Source: Salinispora arenicola (GTDB taxonomy: Bacteria; Actinomycetota; Actinomycetes; Mycobacteriales; Micromonosporaceae). Taken from it: a stretch of 64,000 bases of DNA. The notes below the pieces were generated by a model. That model had not been told where the DNA came from, searched no databases, and worked only from the letters and a program-made list of their open reading frames with translations. The translations under genes and the position numbers were made by a program. Shown in pieces: positions 45,019-53,024 of the stretch (within the stretch, counting starts at the first letter, position 1; each line of letters opens with the position of its first letter). The DNA lies in contig NZ_VFOL01000001.1 in assembly GCF_006716065.1 (NCBI RefSeq), forward strand, positions 3,906,001 to 3,970,000, given 5' to 3'.

Positions 45019-45765
45019 TCAGTGACGACGTCGGTCGAGGAAGGACTGCCGGGCACGGTCCGACACGCCCGCGAGATTCAGTTCGTAGGTGAAGCCCTGT
45101 TCGTAGCGGTAGGACCGCCGCAGGTCGACCGGGTCGATTCCGTTGAGTGACTCCTTCGCCCGACGGATGATCAGTGGGTCCTTGGCCGCGATTTCCCCGG
45201 CCACCCGGCGGACCGCCGCTGCCAGCTGCTCCCGTGGTACGACCTCCAGCACCGACCCGAAGTTCCGCAGTTCCTGGGCGCTGATGGTGCGACAGGTATA
45301 GACCATCGCGCGCATGAGTTGGTGCGGCACCAGCCGGGACAGATGCGTCGCGGCGCCCAACGCACCCCGGTCGACCTCGGGTAGGCCGAAGGTGGCGTCG
45401 TCGGCGGCGACGACGATGTCGGCGGTACCGGCGAGGCCGACGCCGCCGCCGAGGCAGTAGCCGTGCACGGCTGCCACCACCGGAACCGGGCAGTCGTAGA
45501 CGGCAGCGAAAGCGGCGAAGCAGCCGCGGTTGACGGCGATCAACGCCGCGTTGTCGGTGCGGTGTTGCAGCTCCTTGAGGTCCACGCCGGCGCAGAATCC
45601 GCGTCCCGTGGCCGCGAGGATCACGGCCGTCACGGTGGAGCTGGTAGCGGCGGTGCGGATGGCGTCGGCCAGCGCGAACCAGTCGTCGGCCGAGAGCGCG
45701 TTGACGGGAGGAATGTCGATGATCACTTCAGTGATCCGTCCGTCGCCGCGGATGTCGATGCCCAT
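45019..45765 (-). CDS. echA20: Ring D hydrolase EchA20 (crotonase family)
   Basis: 248 residues from the ATG at 45765 (GGGAG upstream; the frame is open to 45828). PPVNALSADDWFALADAI, GRGFCAGVDLKELQ, NRGCFAAFAAVYDCPVPVVAAVHG and LPEVDRGALGAATHLSRLVP match Rv3550 EchA20, which hydrolytically opens ring D of HIEC-CoA to COCHEA-CoA, the IpdAB substrate. First gene of the operon, behind a KstR2-like site. Confidence 0.92.
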   Translation of the reverse strand: MGIDIRGDGRITEVIIDIPPVNALSADDWFALADAIRTAATSSTVTAVILAATGRGFCAGVDLKELQHRTDNAALIAVNRGCFAAFAAVYDCPVPVVAAVHGYCLGGGVGLAGTADIVVAADDATFGLPEVDRGALGAATHLSRLVPHQLMRAMVYTCRTISAQELRNFGSVLEVVPREQLAAAVRRVAGEIAAKDPLIIRRAKESLNGIDPVDLRRSYRYEQGFTYELNLAGVSDRARQSFLDRRRH

Positions 45766-45830
45766 CGTCGACGCTCCCAAGTTCACCGGGTGCGCTGCAA
45801 GGGGCGAAGGCACCCGAAGTCGAGTCAATG

Positions 45831-45844
45831 ACCTAACGCTTGCT
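45831..45844. promoter_or_regulatory. KstR2-like operator (echA20 operon)
   Basis: ACCTAACGCTTGCT has one good half (CTTGCT, continuing CTTGG) and a degenerate left half (CTAA for CAAG). It lies 65 bp before echA20. Confidence 0.6.
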
Positions 45845-45914
45845 TGGTGAAGCTACCACGGAATCCGTGGCTGCGTCGGCCGGCGTCGTGAAGGTTGGCG
45901 GTATCGGGCGCCCG

Positions 45915-45968
45915 TCGAGCTGGCCGCGCCGGCCCGGCCCCTCGACCTGGCCGCGCCGGTCCGGCCCG
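45915..45968. repeat. 27-bp direct repeat, two copies
   Basis: 45915-45941 and 45942-45968 are adjacent copies differing at 3 of 27 positions (core TGGCCGCGCCGG). They lie between the KstR2-like and KstR sites of the echA20/ALDH divergent region. Function unknown; probably a local tandem duplication. Confidence 0.75.
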
Positions 45969-46060
45969 AATTGGGCGGCCGTACCGCGGGGTGGTGTGCC
46001 GGCGGAGCGGTCGAGAGATGCCTGGCCGCGTTCTCCGGTTCGGCGTATCCTGCCGGGAAG

Positions 46061-46074
46061 TAGAACACGTTACA
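46061..46074. promoter_or_regulatory. KstR operator (aldehyde dehydrogenase)
   Basis: TAGAACACGTTACA, identical to the kstD site, 23 bp before the ATG at 46098. Confidence 0.87.
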
Positions 46075-46097
46075 AATCGTCGACCCTGGAGGTGGGC

Positions 46098-47606
46098 ATG
46101 GTTCTCTCGATCAAGTCACGACGGGACGGGGTGGGACTGGGCCGGGGGCACCTGCTTGTCGCGGGTGCGTGGCGACCGTCGCGCGATGGTGGGACGTGGG
46201 TGCACCTGCACCCGGCGACGGGTGAGGAGGTGGGGGAGTTCGCGATCGCGGACCCCGCCGACGTCGACGCTGCTGTCCGGGCTGCCCGACAGGCGTTCGA
46301 CGAAGGGCCCTGGCCCCGCAGCCGGGCGAGAGAACGCATCCGGGTCCTGCGACGCGTCGCAGACCTGATCCGCGAGCACTCCGACGAACTGCTCGCGCTC
46401 CAGGCGCTCGACAACAGCGTCCCGTTGAGCTTCAGCGGTGCCTACGTGATGTCGGCCGAGTGCGCGGCCGACGTCTTCGACCACCACGCGGGTTGGATCG
46501 ACAAGCTTGGTGGTGAGACGCTACCGCCCTACCAAGGGGGTGACCACCTGGTATTCACCCTGCGCGAGCCGATTGGGGTGGTGGCGGCGGTCATTCCGTG
46601 GAACGCCCCGCTCTTGTTGGCGGCGCAGAAGCTCGCGCCGGCGCTGGCCTCCGGGTGCACGGTCGTGCTGAAGCCGTCAGAGTACGCCACCTTCGCGGTA
46701 CTGCGGTTGGTGCAGATTCTCGACGAGGCGGGAGTGCCACCGGGTGTGCTCAACGTGGTGACCGGGCCCGGCGAATCGACCGGTGAGGCGCTGATCACCC
46801 ATCCGATGGTAGACAAGATCACCTTCACCGGCAGTCGTGCTGTGGGTCGCCGTATCCTGCACGCCGCAGCCGACGGAATCACCAAGGTGAGTCTGGAACT
46901 CGGTGGGAAGAGCCCATCGATCGTGTTCGCAGACGCCGATGTCTACGCGGCGGCGGCGATGACCATGGGCACCGTCACCGTAGGACTGTCTGGTCAGGTG
47001 TGTGTGGCCCACAGTCGGGCACTGGTCCAGCGCGAGGTTTACGACGAGTTCGTGTCGATCGCCACCGGGGCGACCGCGCTCGCGTGCTACGGGGATCCGT
47101 TCGACGCCGAGACCAGCGCCTCACCGCTGATCAACGGACGACAGCTCGACCGGGTGCTCGGCTATGTCGCACAAGGCCAGGCGGAGGGCGCTCGCCTGGT
47201 GTGCGGGGGCGAACGGGTTGGGGGAGAGCTGGCTGCGGGCAACTTCGTGACCCCGGCGCTCTTCGCCGACGTGACCAGCGACATGACCATCGCCCGTGAG
47301 GAGATTTTCGGTCCCGTGCTGGGTGTGACTCCGTTCACCGACGAGCAGGAGGCGATACGCCTGGCGAACGACACCGAGTATGGACTCGCCGCCATGGTGT
47401 GGACCGCGGATGTGAAGCGGGCCATGCGCCTGACCCGAGCCGTGCGGGCGGGAACCATCGGCGTCAACGGCTACCAGGTGGAGCCACACGCGGCCTTCGG
47501 TGGATTCGGTCAGTCCGGGCTCGGACGCGAGGGCGGGCGAGGCTCGGCAGAGGCTTTCACCGAGGTGAAGACCGTGCTGGTGCCGACCACCGAGGAGCTC
47601 ATGTAG
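46098..47606 (+). CDS. NAD(P)-dependent aldehyde dehydrogenase, KstR-controlled
   Basis: 502 residues from the ATG at 46098 (GGAGG upstream; the open frame begins far earlier). PWNAPLLLAAQKLAPALASG, E267 in LELGGKS and nucleophile C302 in GQVCVAHS define an active ALDH; EEIFGPVLGV and GQSGLGREGG follow near the C-terminus. It oxidises an aldehyde to an acid; candidates are the C26/C27 aldehyde of the sterol or an aldehyde released by aldol cleavage of branched side chains. Neither is shown by the sequence alone. Confidence 0.88.
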   Translation: MVLSIKSRRDGVGLGRGHLLVAGAWRPSRDGGTWVHLHPATGEEVGEFAIADPADVDAAVRAARQAFDEGPWPRSRARERIRVLRRVADLIREHSDELLALQALDNSVPLSFSGAYVMSAECAADVFDHHAGWIDKLGGETLPPYQGGDHLVFTLREPIGVVAAVIPWNAPLLLAAQKLAPALASGCTVVLKPSEYATFAVLRLVQILDEAGVPPGVLNVVTGPGESTGEALITHPMVDKITFTGSRAVGRRILHAAADGITKVSLELGGKSPSIVFADADVYAAAAMTMGTVTVGLSGQVCVAHSRALVQREVYDEFVSIATGATALACYGDPFDAETSASPLINGRQLDRVLGYVAQGQAEGARLVCGGERVGGELAAGNFVTPALFADVTSDMTIAREEIFGPVLGVTPFTDEQEAIRLANDTEYGLAAMVWTADVKRAMRLTRAVRAGTIGVNGYQVEPHAAFGGFGQSGLGREGGRGSAEAFTEVKTVLVPTTEELM

Positions 47607-47830
47607 GTGGCGACCAGAGGCCGGGTCGAGGGTACGGTGATCCCCGCCCGGGGTTGACTCGTCATGCTCCACGACATGGGCGAACGGGTGCCCGCTGCCT
47701 TGCCAGGTGGACGTCTGGTCGAGGCGGCGGGCCGGTCCTCCGATGTGGATCATGCCCGTTGGTCGCCAGCCCGTGGCTCACGGCACCGGGATGCGGTGCG
47801 GAATGGTGCGGCAGCCCGGGCAGGCGCCGT

Positions 47831-48757
47831 TCACCCGCCCTCACCGAACGTGGTCGCTGCCAGCGGCAGGGTGGCCTGACAGGCGAACCCGGCCTCGGAC
47901 GGACTCTGCTGGAACAGGGGGCCCAGGGCATCGTGCAGGCCCTTCGGCGACCAGGATCCTTCCTCGGTCTGAAAGCTCGCGCGTACCGTGGGTGGCGCCA
48001 GTACCGCTGCCACGCCACCGTGGATCACGAAGACCTCGCCGTTGATCGGGTCTCCCGCCGGGCTGGCCAGGTACCGCACGAGCGGTGCGACATGGGCTGG
48101 CGACAGGGGATCGGCAGTGCCCTCGGGCGTGGATCCCATGAGGTCGGCGGTCATTGCGGTACGTGCTCGTGGACAGATGACATTTGCCCGTATGCCGTAC
48201 CGAGCACAGCTACGCGCGGTCGCGACGGTGAGTGCCACGATGCCGGCTTTCGCGGCAGCATAGTTCGGCTGGCCGGGTGAGCCGAGCAGGAACGCCTCGG
48301 AGGAGGTGTTGATGATCCGACCGTAGACCGGGGAGCCGAGCTCCTTGCTCCGCTCGCGCCAGTAGGCGGTGGCCAGGCGGGTGGTCACGAAGTGACCGCG
48401 CAGATGCACTCGCAGGACGAGGTCCCATTCCTGCGCCGACATCGTGAAGACCATCCGGTCGCGGAGTACGCCGGCGTTGTTGACCAGGATGTCGAGCCTG
48501 CCGTACGTGTCGAGGGCTGCGCCCAGCAGGGACTCACCGGTCGACCATTCCCCGATGTCGCCGGTGCACACGGTGGCCTCGCCGCCCGCTGCCGCGATCT
48601 CGGCGGCCACGGCGGCCACGGCGTCGCCGGGAAGGTCGTTGAGGATGAGGCGGGCGCCGCTGGCTGCCAACTCAACGGCCTCGGCGCGACCCAGGCCGTT
48701 GCCCGCCCCGGTCACGATCGCGACCATGCCATCCAACGCGAACTGCTGGTCTGTCAT
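47831..48757 (-). CDS. SDR 3-hydroxyacyl-CoA dehydrogenase (Hsd4A/Rv3548c-like)
   Basis: 308 residues: TGAGNGLGRAEAV cofactor loop, NNAGVLRDRMVFTMSAQEWD, NTSSEAFLLGSPGQPNYAAAK (Ser, Tyr, Lys) and NVICPRARTAMTADLM, then a ~60-residue tail. This is the MFE-2-like dehydrogenase type represented by Hsd4A (Rv3502c) and Rv3548c. It should oxidise a 3-hydroxyacyl-CoA. A KstR2-like site lies ~98 bp upstream, favouring Rv3548c-like function in ring C/D breakdown, but side-chain oxidation remains possible. Confidence 0.82.
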   Translation of the reverse strand: MTDQQFALDGMVAIVTGAGNGLGRAEAVELAASGARLILNDLPGDAVAAVAAEIAAAGGEATVCTGDIGEWSTGESLLGAALDTYGRLDILVNNAGVLRDRMVFTMSAQEWDLVLRVHLRGHFVTTRLATAYWRERSKELGSPVYGRIINTSSEAFLLGSPGQPNYAAAKAGIVALTVATARSCARYGIRANVICPRARTAMTADLMGSTPEGTADPLSPAHVAPLVRYLASPAGDPINGEVFVIHGGVAAVLAPPTVRASFQTEEGSWSPKGLHDALGPLFQQSPSEAGFACQATLPLAATTFGEGG

Positions 48758-48854
48758 TGGTGCTCCCTTGTCCGCCGGCGGTCGGGTGGATCCGCCTGGT
48801 GAGCGCCGTCAATGTCGCCGCCGCGAACATGGCGACCGCCACGGCACGTCAGTG

Positions 48855-48868
48855 ACCAATCGCTTGCT
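48855..48868. promoter_or_regulatory. KstR2-like operator (SDR)
   Basis: ACCAATCGCTTGCT, one mismatch to AnCAAGnnCTTGnT, again followed by TGG. It lies just past the kstR2 stop codon. Confidence 0.72.
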
Positions 48869-48878
48869 TGGTAGCGTA

Positions 48879-49553
48879 TCAGCTTCTCGCTGGCCTCGCC
48901 CGGCCCTGGCGATCCGCCGGAGATGTGCCGGCCGGCCTGCTGTCTCGGGCCACAATGCCATCGAAGATCAGGCGCAGGACCGCGTCGGCGATCTGGTCGG
49001 TGTCCCAGCCGTTGCTACTGCTCTGCCCCCAACGCGTCGGTATCCACAACACGTCCCGCAGCAGCCGGTAGGTCAGTCTGGCGTCCAGGTCGGGGCGGAA
49101 CAGCCCGCTCTGTTTTCCCCGCTCCAGCTGGTCGACCCAGAGGTGCTCGATCTCGCGGGTGGCGGTGCGCAGGTAGTCGAAGCGCGGCATGGCACGGAAG
49201 TGGCTCCAGTCGTTCTGCAGCATGGTGAGGGCGGCGCGGTGGCGGGCCAACGTCGCGGCGCTGGAGCGAACGAACTGCTCGATCGTGGTGCGGGGGTCGT
49301 CGGTGCCGGCGGCCGCCTCGCGGTATCCGGTGAGCACCTCGTCGAGGAAGCCAGACAGGATCTCGTCACCGATCGACTCCTTGGAGTCGAAGTGGTGGTA
49401 CAGGCTGCCGGAGAGGATGCCGGCCGCGTCGGCGATCTCGCGCACGGTGGTGGCGCGGAAGCCCTTCTCGGCGAACAGCTCCCCGGCGAGGCGCACGAGG
49501 CGGGCACGACGCTCCGATGGCAGGCTCGCGTTGCTGGCTTTCTTCGTGGTCAC
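48879..49553 (-). CDS. kstR2: TetR-family repressor KstR2
   Basis: 224 residues from the GTG at 49553 (VTTKKASNASLPSERR); an upstream start at 49613 is possible and neither has a clear ribosome site. HTH FRATTVREIADAAGILSGSLYHHFDSK and QLERGKQSGLFRPDLDARLTYRLLRDVLW match mycobacterial KstR2 (Rv3557c), which responds to HIP-CoA and represses ring C/D genes. The C-terminus has an extra ~20-residue Arg-rich tail. Its promoter region, shared with adh, carries a KstR site and a degenerate KstR2 site. Confidence 0.9.
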   Translation of the reverse strand: MTTKKASNASLPSERRARLVRLAGELFAEKGFRATTVREIADAAGILSGSLYHHFDSKESIGDEILSGFLDEVLTGYREAAAGTDDPRTTIEQFVRSSAATLARHRAALTMLQNDWSHFRAMPRFDYLRTATREIEHLWVDQLERGKQSGLFRPDLDARLTYRLLRDVLWIPTRWGQSSSNGWDTDQIADAVLRLIFDGIVARDSRPAGTSPADRQGRARPARS

Positions 49554-49585
49554 GGTCGAATTATGCCGGTCGTCGCTGGCCGCGC

Positions 49586-49599
49586 CCCATCCGCTTGCT
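49586..49599. promoter_or_regulatory. Degenerate KstR2-like site at kstR2
   Basis: CCCATCCGCTTGCT shares CGCTTGCT with the other KstR2-like sites; the left half is poor. Position 33 bp before the GTG fits autoregulation. Confidence 0.4.
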
Positions 49600-49622
49600 C
49601 GGTCCGCGCGCACCTCCTAGGC

Positions 49623-49636
49623 TAGAACAGGTTTCA
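49623..49636. promoter_or_regulatory. KstR operator (kstR2/adh)
   Basis: TAGAACAGGTTTCA, full match, 18 bp before the adh ATG and ~70 bp before kstR2. Confidence 0.85.
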
Positions 49637-49654
49637 TTTTTGGGAGGTGATCTC

Positions 49655-50746
49655 ATGCGGGCGGCGGTCTTCCACACCATGGGTGACGACAAGTTTGAGA
49701 TTCGCGACGACGTGTCAGTGGTCGGGCCGGGAGCGGGGGAGGTTCGGATCAGGGTTCGCGCGGCCGGGGTGTGCCACTCCGACCGTTCCGCGCGCGACGG
49801 CGTGCTGCCGCAGCCGATGCCAGTGGTGCTCGGGCACGAAGCATCCGGCGACGTCGTCGCGGTCGGCGATGGAGTTGACGACCTGGCCGAGGGAGACCCT
49901 GTCGTGGTCAACTGGCTGCCAGCCTGCGGCTCCTGCTCCTCCTGCACGCGTGGGGAAACCTACCTGTGTATGGCGCACGTACTGGCTGGCTACGCCCAAC
50001 CACGTTTCCTGGCTGGCGAGACCCCGGTGTACGCGATGGCCGGGTGTGGAGCCTTCGCCGAGGAGATCGTGGTTCCCCGTGCTGGCGCCGTGAAGCTGGC
50101 CCCCGACGTGCCGTACGAGGTGGCGGCCCTGGTCGGCTGCGGCGTGATGACCGGCGTCGGTGCCGTCGTCAACACTGCCCGGGTCGCGCCAGGGGCAACT
50201 GTCGCGGTGATCGGCTGCGGAGGCGTGGGTATCGCGGCGGTCCAGGGAGCGCGGCTCGCCGGTGCCGCGGTCGTCGTCGCGGTCGACACCATCGAGGCCA
50301 AGCAGCAGACGGCGCTGCGCTTCGGGGCGACCCACGGATGCGGCCCGGATCACCTCGGCGAACTGTCCACCCAGATCACCGACGGCGAAGGGTTCGACAC
50401 CGTCTTGGACGTCGTGGCCGTGCCGCAGACCCTGCGCACAGCATGGACCGCGGCGCGCCGAGGCGGGACGGTCGTGGTGGTAGGCGCCGGCCGCTCCGAT
50501 CAACAGGTCGCCTTCAGCCCCTTCGAGCTGTTGTTCGAGGGGAAGACCATCACCTCCTCGCTCTACGGTGCGGCCCAGGCGCCGCGAGACTTCGACCGGC
50601 TGTTCGATCTCTGGCGGGCGGGTCGACTGGACCTGACAAACATGATCACCCACCGGCTGCGGCTGGAGGATGTCGGGGACGCCCTCGCCGCCCTCGGCCG
50701 CGGCGACGTCATCCGGCAGGTCATCCGCTACGACGACGTCGGGTGA
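49655..50746 (+). CDS. Zinc-dependent alcohol dehydrogenase (class III type)
   Basis: 363 residues. Catalytic zinc C40 (GVCHSDRS) and H61-E62 (LGHEASG); structural zinc C91, C94, C97 and C105; Rossmann GCGGVGIAAVQGARLAG. Length and layout fit AdhE/AdhD-type enzymes that oxidise alcohols or formyl-carrier adducts with NAD. GGGAGG precedes the ATG. KstR control suggests a sterol-derived alcohol, for example the C26 alcohol made by CYP125; this pairs naturally with the KstR-controlled ALDH at 46098. Confidence 0.88.
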   Translation: MRAAVFHTMGDDKFEIRDDVSVVGPGAGEVRIRVRAAGVCHSDRSARDGVLPQPMPVVLGHEASGDVVAVGDGVDDLAEGDPVVVNWLPACGSCSSCTRGETYLCMAHVLAGYAQPRFLAGETPVYAMAGCGAFAEEIVVPRAGAVKLAPDVPYEVAALVGCGVMTGVGAVVNTARVAPGATVAVIGCGGVGIAAVQGARLAGAAVVVAVDTIEAKQQTALRFGATHGCGPDHLGELSTQITDGEGFDTVLDVVAVPQTLRTAWTAARRGGTVVVVGAGRSDQQVAFSPFELLFEGKTITSSLYGAAQAPRDFDRLFDLWRAGRLDLTNMITHRLRLEDVGDALAALGRGDVIRQVIRYDDVG

Positions 50747-50783
50747 GTGGCGCGGCCTACCTTCGGTGCTGGGTCCGTGACAG

Positions 50784-51809
50784 TCAGCTCATCAACTCGG
50801 CGATCTGGCGTAGCTGCCGGGAGTTGCCCTGGACGAGCAGGGTGGTGACCACACTCTCGCGCCATCCCTGCAACTCGTCCCTGACCTTGGCGACCGGGCC
50901 GATCAGCGCGATGTCCTCCACCAGCGCGGTCGGTACGGCGGCGGCTGCCCCCCTTTTGTCACCTGCCAGGTATGCCTCGGTGATGACGTCACAGTCTCGT
51001 TCGTACCCGAGGCGGGCGATGACGTCGCGGTGGAAGTTGGCCGACTTGGCCCCCATGCCCCCCACGTACAGCGCGACGAACGGCCGGAGCCGGTCGGCAG
51101 CTGCCTCGATGTCGTCGTGGACGACGATCGGCACGGTCGCGGCGACCTCGAACGCGTCCATGTCACGGCGGGCACCAGGCCGGGCGAAGCCCTCGGCGAG
51201 TGCGGCACGGTAGAAACTGTCCGCCTTGGGGGAGAAGAACAACGGCAGCCAGCCGTCGGCGATCTCGGCGGCCAGGGCCACGTTCTTCGGCCCCTCGGCG
51301 GCGAGGAAGATTGGGATGTCGGCGCGCAGCGGGTGGACGGTGGACTTCAGCGGCTTACCCAGGCCGGTGCCGCCGAGGTACGGGAGTTGGAAGAACGCTC
51401 CGTCGTGCTCGACCGGCCCGGTACGGGCGAGGACGGTACGAACGATCTCGATGTACTCCCGGGTACGGGCCAGCGGTCGCGGGTACGGCTGGCCGTACCA
51501 CCCCTCGACGACCTGTGGGCCGGAGGCACCGAGCCCGAGGATGAACCGGCCGCCCGAGAGGTGGTCGAGGGTGAGCGCGGCCATCGCCGCGGCGGTCGGG
51601 GTGCGGGCCGCCATCTGCATGATGTTGGTGCCCAGCCGGACGCGGGAGGTGTTGGCTCCCCACCAGGCGAGTGGAGTCAGGCAGTCCGACCCGTATGCCT
51701 CGGCGGCCCAGATCGAGTCGAAGCCGAGCCGGTCGGCCTCCGCGATGGCAGCTGTGACGCCCTCGGGCGGTCCGGCGGACCAATAGCCGGTAGTGTAGCC
51801 AAGCTTCAT
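50784..51809 (-). CDS. LLM-class F420-dependent oxidoreductase (Rv3520c-like)
   Basis: 341 residues: GFDSIWAAEAYGSDCLTPLAWWGA, RVRLGTNIMQMAARTPTAAAMAALTLDHLSGGRF-type core, GASGPQVVEGWYGQPYPRPLARTREYIEI and HPLRADIPIFLAAEGPKNV. This is close to Rv3520c, encoded in the mycobacterial cholesterol locus beside Rv3521. Here it lies 47 kb from the Rv3521-like gene and is coupled (ATGA) to a SnoaL-like gene under a different operator. Substrate unknown. Confidence 0.85.
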   Translation of the reverse strand: MKLGYTTGYWSAGPPEGVTAAIAEADRLGFDSIWAAEAYGSDCLTPLAWWGANTSRVRLGTNIMQMAARTPTAAAMAALTLDHLSGGRFILGLGASGPQVVEGWYGQPYPRPLARTREYIEIVRTVLARTGPVEHDGAFFQLPYLGGTGLGKPLKSTVHPLRADIPIFLAAEGPKNVALAAEIADGWLPLFFSPKADSFYRAALAEGFARPGARRDMDAFEVAATVPIVVHDDIEAAADRLRPFVALYVGGMGAKSANFHRDVIARLGYERDCDVITEAYLAGDKRGAAAAVPTALVEDIALIGPVAKVRDELQGWRESVVTTLLVQGNSRQLRQIAELMS

Positions 51810-52237
51810 GGGTGTCCTTCCAGGTCACTGGGGGTGTCGGCCGCGGTGAGGCCGGCGAGGACCGCTTCGCTCAGCGTGGTGACAGCGGATAGTGGTCGAA
51901 CCATGACCGTGAACTCCTCGACCAGGCCATCGGCGCCGAGCTGGAGCAGGTCGATGCCGTGGATCTGCCTGCCCCGCACCGTCGCCCGGAAGATGAGCAG
52001 GTGTGATTCGGTCTGCCGGCCCGCGTCGGTGGCGGCTTCGCCAGCCAGCTGCCCGACGTACTGGAACTCCTCGAATGTGCGTAGGAGTACGGCGAGTAGC
52101 CCGCGAACGGCTGACGCCCCCGTGAACGGCGTGAACTTCACCGGGCTAAAGAAGCGTACGTCTGGGCTGAACAGCTCATCGAACGCTGCCAGGTCACGAG
52201 CTTCGACAGCGGCGCGAAACCGTTCGACGGTCGACAT
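51806..52237 (-). CDS. SnoaL/NTF2-like protein
   Basis: 143 residues: VERFRAAVEARDLAAFDELFSPDVRFFSP, a long helix then the cone-shaped beta sheet of the SnoaL/ketosteroid-isomerase fold, ending ELVRP-like VMVRPLSAVTTL. Such proteins may be isomerases, hydrolases or simple binders. It is first in a two-gene operon with the F420-type oxidoreductase and divergent from padR. Confidence 0.78.
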   Translation of the reverse strand: MSTVERFRAAVEARDLAAFDELFSPDVRFFSPVKFTPFTGASAVRGLLAVLLRTFEEFQYVGQLAGEAATDAGRQTESHLLIFRATVRGRQIHGIDLLQLGADGLVEEFTVMVRPLSAVTTLSEAVLAGLTAADTPSDLEGHP

Positions 52238-52249
52238 GGCTGCCTCCAG

Positions 52250-52283
52250 TAGTCAACGACATGATTAGTCATATCATTGACTA
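52250..52283. promoter_or_regulatory. Palindromic operator region (SnoaL operon / padR)
   Basis: TAGTCATATCATTGACTA (52266-52283) is an inverted repeat of TAGTCA with a 6-bp spacer; another TAGTCA starts at 52250 and ATGAT/ATCAT form an inner pair. AT-rich in a 70% GC background, between divergent genes. Probable binding site of the PadR regulator. Confidence 0.7.
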
Positions 52284-52360
52284 TGGGTTGAGGGAAGAGT
52301 CGGCTCTGCGGTGCACGGATCAACGAACAGCCGGCACCCCTACGGAGTGGAGGTGCGACC

Positions 52361-52924
52361 ATGGCACTGCGGCACGCGGTGCTGGCGGCGCTGCTCGACG
52401 GCGAGTACAGCGGCTATCAGTTGGCCAAGATCTTCGATGTGTCGCTTTCCAACTTCTGGTATGCGGTGCCCCAGCAGCTCTACGCCGAACTGACCAAGCT
52501 GGAGCAGGCTGGCTTGATCACCGGCCGTCAGGTCATCCAGCACGACCGACCCAACAAGCGACTGTTTACGGTCACCCCCGCCGGCCTCGCGGAGCTGGCC
52601 GCGTTCGCTGCCGCACCATCCAAACCGTCATCCATCCGGGAGGACCTGCTTGTCATGGTCCAGGCCGTGGACCGGCTGGACCCAGCCCCGGTCATCGCCC
52701 AGCTCGAGGAACGCGCGGTAATGGCCACGGCCAAGGTGGAACTCTTCGACCAGACGCTTAGGCAGTTGCGCGGTGACCTGACCGAGGAGATCTTTCTGCG
52801 CGAGAGCGATCGGATCGGGCCCTACCTCACCTGCCTGCGTGGCCGTCGGTTCGAGCAGGAGAATCGCGAGTGGTGCGAGCAGGTGGTGGCCCTGCTGCGG
52901 GCCCGGGTGCCGCTGTCGGACTGA
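52361..52924 (+). CDS. PadR-family transcriptional regulator
   Basis: 187 residues. Winged-helix N-domain: LRHAVLAALLDGEYSGYQLAKIFDVSLSNFWYAVPQQLYAELTKLEQAGLI with the wing VTPAGLAELAAFA; C-terminal helical dimerisation domain (PadR C). GGAGG precedes the ATG. It probably represses the divergent SnoaL-F420 oxidoreductase operon through the 52250 repeats and possibly itself; effector unknown. Confidence 0.88.
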   Translation: MALRHAVLAALLDGEYSGYQLAKIFDVSLSNFWYAVPQQLYAELTKLEQAGLITGRQVIQHDRPNKRLFTVTPAGLAELAAFAAAPSKPSSIREDLLVMVQAVDRLDPAPVIAQLEERAVMATAKVELFDQTLRQLRGDLTEEIFLRESDRIGPYLTCLRGRRFEQENREWCEQVVALLRARVPLSD

Positions 52925-53024
52925 CGCTTTGACCCGGCCCCTGAGAAGGGGGCATGTGTTCACGCGGGACGGTATTCGACCAAGCCGGCCTAGCCAGGCA
53001 CACCGGCGTGGAATGGTGAGAACC

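Noticed and set aside
45840..46097. N-terminal extension of the aldehyde dehydrogenase (86 codons)
   Set aside because: It would run through the KstR operator and the 27-bp repeats, is low-complexity, and GGAGG precedes the ATG at 46098.
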